From the NCBI GenBank assembly GCA_017554745.1, contig JAFZHS010000030.1, forward strand, positions 62,001-126,000: a stretch of 64,000 bases of DNA, in the 5' to 3' direction. The DNA comes from Clostridiales bacterium (lineage in GTDB: Bacteria; Bacillota; Clostridia; Saccharofermentanales; Saccharofermentanaceae). The translations under genes and the position numbers were made by a program. Within the stretch, counting starts at the first letter, position 1. Every line of letters begins with the position of its first letter. The notes beneath the pieces were generated by a model. The model saw only the letters and a program-made list of their open reading frames with translations. It ran no database searches and was not told the DNA's origin. Below, in pieces: positions 42,022 through 50,577 of the stretch.

Positions 42022-42053
42022 TATACCGTTACTTAAGTTTGGGAGATAAACAA

Positions 42054-43235
42054 ATGCGAAAACTGTCTATATTGGGTTCTACGGGTTCTATAGGAAAGCA
42101 GACCCTTGAAGTGGCAAGAAAGGCGCCTTCTGATTTTACTGTTGAAGCGCTCACATGCGGCAGCGATATAGATACTTTATTTGACCAGGTAAAAGAGTTC
42201 AGGCCGAAGGTCTGTTCAGTCGTTGATGAACAGAAAGCTATAGAGCTCGAAGGAAGGCTTAAGTCGGAAGGGATCGATACCGAAGTCCTTAAGGGCAATG
42301 AAGGTAATATTACTGTTGCAACACTTGACTCTATTGATACCGTAGTCGGCGCCATCGTCGGTTTTGCCGGACTTGAGCCCGTATATCACGGAATCCTCAG
42401 CGGAAAAGACATCGCGCTCGCCAATAAAGAGACGCTCGTAGCAGGCGGTGACATCATAATGCCTTTGATAAGAGAAAAGGGCGTAATGATGCTTCCTATC
42501 GACAGCGAGCATTCCGCTATCTGGCAGTGCCTCAAAGGCGAGAAAAGGGCAGACCTCGACAGGATCCTTATTACCGCTTCGGGCGGACCTTTCAGAGGAA
42601 TGACCAGAGAACAGCTCGAGGGCGTTACCCTACAGGATGCACTTCATCATCCGACATGGAATATGGGCGGAAAGATCACCATCGATTCTGCCACAATGAT
42701 GAACAAGGGCCTTGAGATAATCGAAGCTCATCACCTTTACGGCATCAGCTGCAATAAGATCGATGTAGTCGTTCATCCCCAGAGCATCATCCATTCAATG
42801 ATCAGGCTTAAAGACGGTTCCGTTCTTGCCCAGATGGGCAAGCCTTCAATGGTGCTTCCTATCGAAGTCGCGCTCTACTATCCGGAAAGAGGTCCTTCGA
42901 TCGTAACCGAGTTCGATCCTTTTGCTGAAGGTATGTCCAATCTTACTTTCGAGCCCTGCGACACAGAAGTGTTCAGGCTTGTAAAGCTTGCTTATGAGAC
43001 CGGCGATAAGGGCGGACTTTATCCTACGGTCATGAACGCAGCTAATGAGGCTGCCGTAATGAGTTATCTCGCAGGAAAGATAAGATTCCTGGATATCGAG
43101 AGAACAGTATTTGAGACAGTGGAGAAGATGGATCCTTTTATCAGGAATGCTTCTCTTACTATTGAGACCATCGAGCAGACTGACAGGGATGCCAGGATCT
43201 TTGCCGGTGAGATAATTAAGGGAAAGATCAACTGA
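42054..43235 (+). CDS. dxr: 1-deoxy-D-xylulose 5-phosphate reductoisomerase
   Basis: Dxr catalyses the second step of the MEP pathway. From ATG 42054, preceded by GGGAG, it is 393 residues; an in-frame TTG 42039 overlaps the ribosome binding site and is rejected. It has LSILGSTGSIGKQTL for NADPH, PIDSEHSAIWQCL, TASGGPFRGM and DAxxHPTWxMGxKITIDSATMMNKGLE-type motifs, with the metal ligands intact as far as can be seen. It is one of three MEP enzymes in the window. Confidence 0.97.
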   Translation: MRKLSILGSTGSIGKQTLEVARKAPSDFTVEALTCGSDIDTLFDQVKEFRPKVCSVVDEQKAIELEGRLKSEGIDTEVLKGNEGNITVATLDSIDTVVGAIVGFAGLEPVYHGILSGKDIALANKETLVAGGDIIMPLIREKGVMMLPIDSEHSAIWQCLKGEKRADLDRILITASGGPFRGMTREQLEGVTLQDALHHPTWNMGGKITIDSATMMNKGLEIIEAHHLYGISCNKIDVVVHPQSIIHSMIRLKDGSVLAQMGKPSMVLPIEVALYYPERGPSIVTEFDPFAEGMSNLTFEPCDTEVFRLVKLAYETGDKGGLYPTVMNAANEAAVMSYLAGKIRFLDIERTVFETVEKMDPFIRNASLTIETIEQTDRDARIFAGEIIKGKIN

Positions 43236-44581
43236 TGAATATAGTTTCAAGCATAATCTTTGTAATCATAATGCTCGGCGTGCTCGCTTCGCTGCACGAA
43301 CTGGGCCATTACTGGGTCGCAAGATTACTTAAGATAAAAGTTTTTGAAGTATCGCTTTTTGTGGGCCCCAAGCTCTTACGCTGGAAGCGTAAAGACGTTG
43401 ATTTTTCTGTAAGGCTTATTCCTATAGGCGCATATGTCAGGTTTTCCGAGATCGACCAGGACGGTTATGTCGTTGAGAGCAAGGATCCGGATCTCCTTGT
43501 AAACCAGCCGAGGATCAAGAGGCTTGCGGTAGCTCTTGCAGGTCCTATCATGAACCTTATTCTCGGTATATTGATCTTTTTCGGAATGTTCTGGGCAACA
43601 GGCTATGTCAGCACACAGATCGGACCTTCGGTACAGGGCACCCAGACTTATGCTGTCGCTGATGAATATACCGTAGGAGATACGATCAAGAAGATCAACG
43701 GCAACAGTGTTTATACCGTTTATGACCTTTACTATGAGATTGATTCTTCAGACCCGACTGCCGAAATGACTGTAACACTGAAGTCAAAAGAAACAGGCGA
43801 TCTTTACGATATTACGCTTACACCTGTTATCAAGGTAAGACCCATGCTGCTTATTACAGTGGAGTCTATGGCTACCGATAATGAGTATCAGGGCTGGAAA
43901 GTGCATTCTGTCGAAGAATCGCAGAATAAGGGCAACCCCATCCTTGAGCCCGGAGATTATGTAACACATATCAACGGCGTTTCCGTAGCAGATGAGGAAT
44001 TTGAAGACTATCTCTACAGCATTACTGATGACGTAATTACCGTTACATATGTGAGGGACGGTGTTTCTTATGAAGAGGAACTGATCCCTGAGTATGCCGA
44101 GTATGTGACCACCAGAGGTCTTGCTGTTATCCCTTACAAGGTCGACTCGGTATCCCATTTCGGCAGCGCATTCGGATATGCGGCCAAAATGCCGGCCACA
44201 ATGGGAAATTTGTCCGTCAGAGGCATCAGAGATGCTATCGCAGGCAAAGTAAAAGCTTATAATTTGGTATCGGGTCCCATAGGAATCACGACTATGGTCA
44301 ATGATGTCGTAACGGATGAGGAAGATACCACAAGCGATAAGATATACCTCTTGATCATGTTGAGCGGTATCATCTCCATCGCTCTGGCGTTCTCCAATCT
44401 TCTTCCGATTCCGGGTCTCGACGGCGTGCAGATCCTGCTTATTGCCGTTGAGATGGTCATAGGACGCAAGCTGTCTGACAAGGCAGAGAAGAAGCTGACG
44501 GTTATCGGTTTTGTGCTGATAATCCTGCTTGTCGTCTTTGCACTTGTATCTGATGTGCTAAGGATCATACTTGGTTACTGA
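43235..44581 (+). CDS. rseP: RIP metalloprotease RseP
   Basis: This is an intramembrane zinc protease. The 448-residue protein has LASLHELGHYWVAR at the first helix (His21, Glu22, His25), a GAYVRFSE stretch, two PDZ-like regions (about 125-175 and 210-285) and a C-terminal NLLPIPGLDGVQ motif with the third metal ligand. In Gram-positive relatives it cuts anti-sigma factors and signal peptide remnants. Its ATG overlaps the dxr stop by one base. Confidence 0.96.
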   Translation: MNIVSSIIFVIIMLGVLASLHELGHYWVARLLKIKVFEVSLFVGPKLLRWKRKDVDFSVRLIPIGAYVRFSEIDQDGYVVESKDPDLLVNQPRIKRLAVALAGPIMNLILGILIFFGMFWATGYVSTQIGPSVQGTQTYAVADEYTVGDTIKKINGNSVYTVYDLYYEIDSSDPTAEMTVTLKSKETGDLYDITLTPVIKVRPMLLITVESMATDNEYQGWKVHSVEESQNKGNPILEPGDYVTHINGVSVADEEFEDYLYSITDDVITVTYVRDGVSYEEELIPEYAEYVTTRGLAVIPYKVDSVSHFGSAFGYAAKMPATMGNLSVRGIRDAIAGKVKAYNLVSGPIGITTMVNDVVTDEEDTTSDKIYLLIMLSGIISIALAFSNLLPIPGLDGVQILLIAVEMVIGRKLSDKAEKKLTVIGFVLIILLVVFALVSDVLRIILGY

Positions 44582-44601
44582 CCTTTGTAAGGAGAGTTAT
44601 T

Positions 44602-45663
44602 ATGACGAAGAAAGTCTTGATCGGTAATGTCGAAGTCGGCGGCGGATCTTCTGTTAAGATCCAGTCGATGAATAATACTGATACGAGAGATGCCAAGGCT
44701 ACTCTTGCCCAGATCAAAGAATTGGCTGACTGTGGTTGTGATATCACAAGAGTCGCCATTCCCGACATGGAGGCTGCCGAGGCTCTTAAGGAGATCACGT
44801 CTAATTCTCCCATTCCGGTCGTAGCCGATATCCACTTCGATTACAGACTTGCGCTAGCCGCTGCTGATAACGGTGCGGCAAAGATCAGGATCAATCCCGG
44901 AAATATCGGAGGACCGGAGAATGTTAAGCTCGTTGCCGATAAGTGCAAGGAACGCAATATTCCTATTAGAGTCGGAGTCAATTCAGGATCTATCTCAAGG
45001 GACATACTGGCAAAGTACGGCGAGGTCAATGCTGATGCAATGACAGAGAGCGCACTTGGTGCCGTAAAGCTCCTTGAAGACCAGGATTTTGACAATATCG
45101 TTATCTCGATCAAGTCCTCATCCCCGAAGCTTACTATTGATACTTACAGGATACTTTCCAAATCGTGCGATTATCCTCTTCATGTCGGAGTCACTGAGGC
45201 GGGAACAGTCAGGGAAGGCGCAATCAAATCTGCAGTAGGTATTGGTGCTCTCCTTGCGGAAGGTATCGGAGATACGATCAGAGTATCCCTTACGGGCAAT
45301 CCTGTAGAAGAAGTTATTACAGCTAAGCAGATACTTAAAGCTTTGGACTTAAGAGACGGAGGAATCACTTTTATATCTTGTCCTACATGCGGAAGAACTC
45401 AGGTACCGCTCATCGAACTTGCAGGACAGATAGAACAGAGACTTATAAATCTTCCCTATAACCTTAAGGTTGCGGTCATGGGATGTGTCGTTAACGGACC
45501 CGGAGAAGCAAGAGAATGTGATATCGGAATAGCCGGCGGTAAAGATGAGTTCGTTCTTTTCGAGAAGGGTGAACCCGTAAGGAAGATCCCGGCATCCGGT
45601 GCGGTCGATGAGTTTGTAAGGGAAGTGATCAGAGTTGGAGAAGAAAAGTGTAAAGCTACTTGA
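44602..45663 (+). CDS. ispG: 4-hydroxy-3-methylbut-2-enyl diphosphate synthase (IspG)
   Basis: IspG is the penultimate MEP pathway enzyme, a 4Fe-4S protein. The 353-residue protein has VGGGSSVKIQSMNNTDTRD, VADIHFDYRLA, INPGNIGG and the cluster cysteines in ISCPTCGRTQ and MGCVVNGPGEA. This is the short bacterial form without the central insert. Its 3' end overlaps the polC reading frame by 29 bases. Confidence 0.97.
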   Translation: MTKKVLIGNVEVGGGSSVKIQSMNNTDTRDAKATLAQIKELADCGCDITRVAIPDMEAAEALKEITSNSPIPVVADIHFDYRLALAAADNGAAKIRINPGNIGGPENVKLVADKCKERNIPIRVGVNSGSISRDILAKYGEVNADAMTESALGAVKLLEDQDFDNIVISIKSSSPKLTIDTYRILSKSCDYPLHVGVTEAGTVREGAIKSAVGIGALLAEGIGDTIRVSLTGNPVEEVITAKQILKALDLRDGGITFISCPTCGRTQVPLIELAGQIEQRLINLPYNLKVAVMGCVVNGPGEARECDIGIAGGKDEFVLFEKGEPVRKIPASGAVDEFVREVIRVGEEKCKAT

Positions 45664-48600
45664 ACTGTTTAATGTCGACAGTGACAAGTTTAACGATCTA
45701 AGTGAACTTTATGTTCTGAAAGTAGACATATATAAGGCTAAGGCTTCGATCAATATCGTTCTTGACGGTGTTGAATCTTTGAAGGGCTCGGGCAGCCTTG
45801 TTTCATTTGTTAGTGAATTAGAGAAAGATTTCGGTACAAGAGTAAATTTCTCTTTTGCCGGTATTAATGATGTCAATTATTTTTCCGTATATGAATCGCT
45901 CAACAGTCTCATAAAATACTATGTCGTCAGAGACAGCGAAGGCGGTGTCAAGAATATTGCCGATTTTATCAGTCTGAGTTCAGATATCGATTACGATGTG
46001 CCTGGAGATTTAAGCACCATTACGCATATTGAGATTCCTTCCGGATGGGCAATGATGCTGACTGACAGTGATAATAAAGAAATTATCCAGGCTGTAAGTA
46101 AAGCTGAGAATATCTGTATTGGCAATGAAGCTAACGGCAAGTATGAGATCGTCATTGTTGACCCTGAAATTGCCGTAAGCGATGATTCATCAGATGATAT
46201 CCTTCGCGCCATCGAAGAAGGAAAGCTTCAGTTCCCTGATGATGAGCCTGTTGAAGAGCAGTCTAAGAAGGGCGGCAGGAAAAAGAAGAGTGACAAGGAA
46301 AAAGATCCTGATGCCAAGCCTGCCGGCAAAGATTCCTGGACTGCAAAAGCCGAGCAGGTAAGAAAAGAAGCCAAGCAGGAGGATAAGCAGTCTTTATATA
46401 AGGCTAAAGAGAATGCCGATAACCAGTTATATGGTCGTGTAAAGAAACAGGCAACCTTCATGAAGATTGCAAACCTTACTGTTGGCTGCTTCGATGTAAA
46501 TGTAGCAGGTGATATCTCTTTTAATGACGACAGTTTTAAGCTTGCCAAGACCGGCAGGAGCGTCGTGGTTAAGTTCATGTGCTTAGATGATACAGACGGC
46601 ATTTCGTGTATTGCATTCCTCAAGCCGGAAGAGGCAGACAGCTTCCAGAAAGAATACGGTAAAGGCGGCTTTATCGGTATTCAGGGAAATGTTGAGAATG
46701 ACTCATTTACCGGCGATAAGATGCTTAAAGTCTCAGGATTTTTCAGTGCGGAAAAACCGCCCAAGAGAAAGGATAATGCTGAGCGCAAGAGAGTCGAGCT
46801 TCACGTCCACACCAAGATGAGCGAGAGCGATGCCACGACTGATCCTGCAGATCTTATTAAGCTCGCAGCTTCTTTCGGTCACACTGCTTGTGCTGTTACA
46901 GACCACGGAGTTGTCCAGGCATTCCCTCATGTTTTCGAGGCTGCAAAGGGCATCAACAAAAAGCGCAAGGATACCGGAGAAGCACCCATCAAGTGTATCC
47001 TCGGCTGTGAAGGATATCTTGTTGATGACGGACCGACAGTATTCTATAACCTTCCTTATGATGTAAAGAACGATAAGATCAAGCCTTCTGACGTTGATGA
47101 CGATGCATCGCTGAACTTTATTACTAAGCCTAAAGCAGTAGGATCTTTTGTTTCTATTGTTATTAAGCGCAATGGCGATGATGCTCTTCGTGATACATTT
47201 ACATCTGTTTGCGCCTCTAAATACAGACTTAAGGGCTATAAGGATGTTAAGCCTGAAGAAGAAGGCGAATCAGATCAGGATGCAATGGAATTCGCATCTC
47301 ACGATATCGATAAGTCTCTTTGGGATCCTGAGGAGATCCCCGAAGAACTAAGGGATGAGAACATAAATGCAAAGCCGCTCGAACCTCATGCTCCTTTGGG
47401 TACTGCAGTTAATATCGATCTGGATATTAATGGCGAGTATGCCGACGGCAGTGATGAAGTCATTCCTTCTGAATTGATCTTCGAGCATGTTGCGGATTTT
47501 CATGCCGAATTTGAAGATGCTATTTTTCCCGGTGAAGGCGAACCCTGCGATTCATATTTTGCAATGGGTGAACTTTTGGAATTTATCGGTGATTCTTATG
47601 TCACAGGCCCCGATATTTTCACAACGCTTGCTTTCCTCCGCCGTGCCGGTTACGGAATAAATATTGAAGATCACAAGTACTACAGACATAAGTTCCTTAT
47701 GCCTGCTACCTCAGATGAAGATATTCTCGAGACTTTCTATAAGAGCGAATTTAAGAACGTTGACGATGCATTGAGCGCAAAGGGTGCTGCTTTCGAATAT
47801 GCTATCAACGGCGGTGAGTTCGATGAGATGTTTGCTTCTTGCTATAAGTCGGCTTCTTTGCTGGTTTCATGTCTTAAGGACGCCGGTTCCGTTGATGCAT
47901 TGTCCATCAACTATTCTGTAGGCCATTACACGCCGGAGAAGATCAAATCAACTAAGAAGAACGGCGCGATAGCTGAAGCTCCGATGTATCACATAATCTA
48001 TCTTGTCCGTTCGAACATGGGCCTTTATAACCTTTACAGGATAGTATCTGAATCACAGATCCATTACTATTCGAGGAGACCAAGAACACCTAAGAGTCTT
48101 CTTAAGTATTTTAAGTCCGGACTTATCGTCGGTGGTGCCTGTGAGCAGGGTGAGATATTCCGCTATGTATTAAAGACTTACTGGGATCTTAATAAAAACA
48201 GACAGGCAACAAGAGCTTTACTGAAAGACTCTGAAGAGTTTGCAAAGATATTAAGCCTCTACGACTATGTTGAGATCCAGCCTCTTTGCAACAATATGTT
48301 CTTAACAAGAGAGGATCCTGCCGGTAAAGCTCCGCTTAATGAAGATGACGTCAGGATAATCAACGAACTGCTTGTAGAGACTGCAGACGATCACGGTATG
48401 CCTGTTTGCGCTACGACCGACTCGCACTTCCTTAACAAGGAAGACGGACGTTACAGAAAATACATGCTCATGAGCATGGGTTTTGATGATGCTGAGTATC
48501 AGCCTGACCTGTACTTCAGGACTACTAACGAGATGCTCGAAGAGTTTAAGTATCTTGGTGAAGAAAAGGCGATGGAAGTCGTTGTCGATAATACCAACAT

Positions 48601-50572
48601 GATCGCTGATATGATCGATTTCGGTATTAAGCCGTTCCCGGACGGATCTTATCCTCCGCAGATCGCAAGAGCTGCAGCCGATGTAAGAGATATCGCTTAT
48701 ACAAAGGCTAACCGCATGTACCGCCATAATGGTGTGCTTAATCCGGAAGTTAAGGAAAGACTCGACAGAGAGCTTAAATCCATTATCGGTAACGGATATG
48801 CGATCATGTATTATATCGCGTACAGACTAGTTAAGAAGTCTAACAACGACGGTTATGTTGTTGGCTCCAGAGGTTCAGTAGGATCTTCATTTGCTGCTAC
48901 TATGAGCGGTATTTCTGAAGTTAATCCGCTGCCTCCGCATTACAGATGTAAGAAATGCAATTACGCCGAGTTTGACCACAGCGGTAAGTATGGTTCAGGA
49001 TATGATCTCCCGCCAAAGAACTGTCCTGAGTGCGGAGAGCCGCTGATACCTGACGGACAGGATATTCCTTTCGAGACATTCTTGGGATTCCATGGTGATA
49101 AGCAGCCTGATATCGACCTAAATTTCTCGGGCGAATATCAGCCTAGAGCTCATGCTTATGTCGGTGTGCTCTTCGGCGGAACACATACATTCAAGGCAGG
49201 CACTATCGGTGCTTACCAGGATAAGAATGCATACGGTGTCTGCCGTAAGATCTGTGAAGAAAAGGGTGAACCTTTTACACAGGCTCATCTTGCATTCATG
49301 GCAAGAGACATCATCGGTGTTAAGAGAACAACATCCCAGCACCCGGGCGGCATCGTTGTTATTGCCAAGGAGATGGATATCTATGAGTTTACTCCGATCC
49401 AGTTCCCGGCTAATAAGACGGATTGCGGAATCATAACTACGCATTTCGACTTCCGCGCGATGCACGATACTATCTTAAAGCTCGATATCCTGGGCCATGC
49501 TGATCCTACTGTATTAAGAATGCTTAGTGATATTACCGGCGTAAATATCACGGATATTCCTATTCCTGATGAGAAGGTTATGAGCCTTCTTAAGAGTACT
49601 GATGCTTTAGGTTTCCCGATTGAAGCTACTGATGCCGGTTCGGCTACTTTAGGTCTTTCAGAGCTCGGTACGAACATGGCACGCGGAATGATCAAGGAAA
49701 CGCAGCCTACGAGATTCTACGACCTTGTACAGCTCATGGGACTTTCGCATGGTACTGACGTATGGACAGGAAATGCACAGGAGCTTATCAGAGCAGGAAC
49801 ATGCGACCTTAATTCCGTTATCGGATGCCGTGACTCCATTATGACAAGTCTCATATATTGGGGCGTCAAGAACAAAGATGCTTTCGATATCATGGAAGGT
49901 GTCCGTAAAGGTAAGGTAGCTGCAGGCAAAGTCGAGAAATGGCCTGACTACGTAAAACAGATGAAAGAGTGCGGTGTGCCTGACTGGTACATAGAATCCT
50001 GTCAGAAGATCAAGTACATGTTCCCGAAGGCGCATGCTGCCGCATATGCTATCTCCACTTTGAGAGTTGCATGGTTCAAGGTCTACTATCCGGAAGAATA
50101 CTATTGTTCATTCTTTACCCACAGAGGCGAAGGTTTATTCGACGCAGAGCAGATGTGCAACGGCCCCGAAAAGGTAAAGAAGAGAAGAATAGAACTTGCT
50201 GATGAGATGCATGCCAAGGGTGACCCGAATACCAAGCTCAAGTATTATTTCTATGAGCTTGTTGAGGAGATGTACGCAAGAGGAATCAAATTTGCGCCCA
50301 TAACGCTTAATGATTCGCTTGGCAAGAAGTTTACCAAAGCCGGAGACAAGCTTATCAGACCGCCGTTCTGTGCTATTGCAGGTGTATCTGAAGCTAATGG
50401 ATTGGACATTGAGAATGCCAGAAAAGACGGTGAATTCAAGAACCGCGATGACTTCATGAAGAGGACCGGTATCGGACAATCTGTTACACAGAAGCTTCTT
50501 GATTACGGCGGAATCCTTGATGATCTTCCCGAGAGCGCGCAGATGAATCTCTTCGATATGCTCGGAGGCTGA
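45635..50572 (+). CDS. polC: DNA polymerase III PolC, with a degenerate proofreading exonuclease domain
   Basis: PolC is the main replicative polymerase of low-GC Gram-positives. The 1645-residue protein (TTG 45635 is the most likely start) has an N-terminal domain, a basic linker (about 205-265), an OB fold (about 275-370), a PHP domain split in two (HVHTKMSESDA at 390-400; DDG at 464-466; TTDSHFL later), and an intact polymerase core with GSRGSVGSSF, PDIDLNFSGEYQPRAH and KLDILGHADPTV. The exonuclease normally sits between the PHP halves. Here residues about 502-725 keep its flanking landmarks, but the canonical DVETTG reads VIKRNG at 509-514, the HNASFD region reads GPDIFTT, and the HRAxxDA motif reads FKNVDDA. 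A long acidic insert also lies inside. Proofreading by this domain looks lost. Confidence 0.95.
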   Translation: MEKKSVKLLELFNVDSDKFNDLSELYVLKVDIYKAKASINIVLDGVESLKGSGSLVSFVSELEKDFGTRVNFSFAGINDVNYFSVYESLNSLIKYYVVRDSEGGVKNIADFISLSSDIDYDVPGDLSTITHIEIPSGWAMMLTDSDNKEIIQAVSKAENICIGNEANGKYEIVIVDPEIAVSDDSSDDILRAIEEGKLQFPDDEPVEEQSKKGGRKKKSDKEKDPDAKPAGKDSWTAKAEQVRKEAKQEDKQSLYKAKENADNQLYGRVKKQATFMKIANLTVGCFDVNVAGDISFNDDSFKLAKTGRSVVVKFMCLDDTDGISCIAFLKPEEADSFQKEYGKGGFIGIQGNVENDSFTGDKMLKVSGFFSAEKPPKRKDNAERKRVELHVHTKMSESDATTDPADLIKLAASFGHTACAVTDHGVVQAFPHVFEAAKGINKKRKDTGEAPIKCILGCEGYLVDDGPTVFYNLPYDVKNDKIKPSDVDDDASLNFITKPKAVGSFVSIVIKRNGDDALRDTFTSVCASKYRLKGYKDVKPEEEGESDQDAMEFASHDIDKSLWDPEEIPEELRDENINAKPLEPHAPLGTAVNIDLDINGEYADGSDEVIPSELIFEHVADFHAEFEDAIFPGEGEPCDSYFAMGELLEFIGDSYVTGPDIFTTLAFLRRAGYGINIEDHKYYRHKFLMPATSDEDILETFYKSEFKNVDDALSAKGAAFEYAINGGEFDEMFASCYKSASLLVSCLKDAGSVDALSINYSVGHYTPEKIKSTKKNGAIAEAPMYHIIYLVRSNMGLYNLYRIVSESQIHYYSRRPRTPKSLLKYFKSGLIVGGACEQGEIFRYVLKTYWDLNKNRQATRALLKDSEEFAKILSLYDYVEIQPLCNNMFLTREDPAGKAPLNEDDVRIINELLVETADDHGMPVCATTDSHFLNKEDGRYRKYMLMSMGFDDAEYQPDLYFRTTNEMLEEFKYLGEEKAMEVVVDNTNMIADMIDFGIKPFPDGSYPPQIARAAADVRDIAYTKANRMYRHNGVLNPEVKERLDRELKSIIGNGYAIMYYIAYRLVKKSNNDGYVVGSRGSVGSSFAATMSGISEVNPLPPHYRCKKCNYAEFDHSGKYGSGYDLPPKNCPECGEPLIPDGQDIPFETFLGFHGDKQPDIDLNFSGEYQPRAHAYVGVLFGGTHTFKAGTIGAYQDKNAYGVCRKICEEKGEPFTQAHLAFMARDIIGVKRTTSQHPGGIVVIAKEMDIYEFTPIQFPANKTDCGIITTHFDFRAMHDTILKLDILGHADPTVLRMLSDITGVNITDIPIPDEKVMSLLKSTDALGFPIEATDAGSATLGLSELGTNMARGMIKETQPTRFYDLVQLMGLSHGTDVWTGNAQELIRAGTCDLNSVIGCRDSIMTSLIYWGVKNKDAFDIMEGVRKGKVAAGKVEKWPDYVKQMKECGVPDWYIESCQKIKYMFPKAHAAAYAISTLRVAWFKVYYPEEYYCSFFTHRGEGLFDAEQMCNGPEKVKKRRIELADEMHAKGDPNTKLKYYFYELVEEMYARGIKFAPITLNDSLGKKFTKAGDKLIRPPFCAIAGVSEANGLDIENARKDGEFKNRDDFMKRTGIGQSVTQKLLDYGGILDDLPESAQMNLFDMLGG

Positions 50573-50577
50573 TACTT

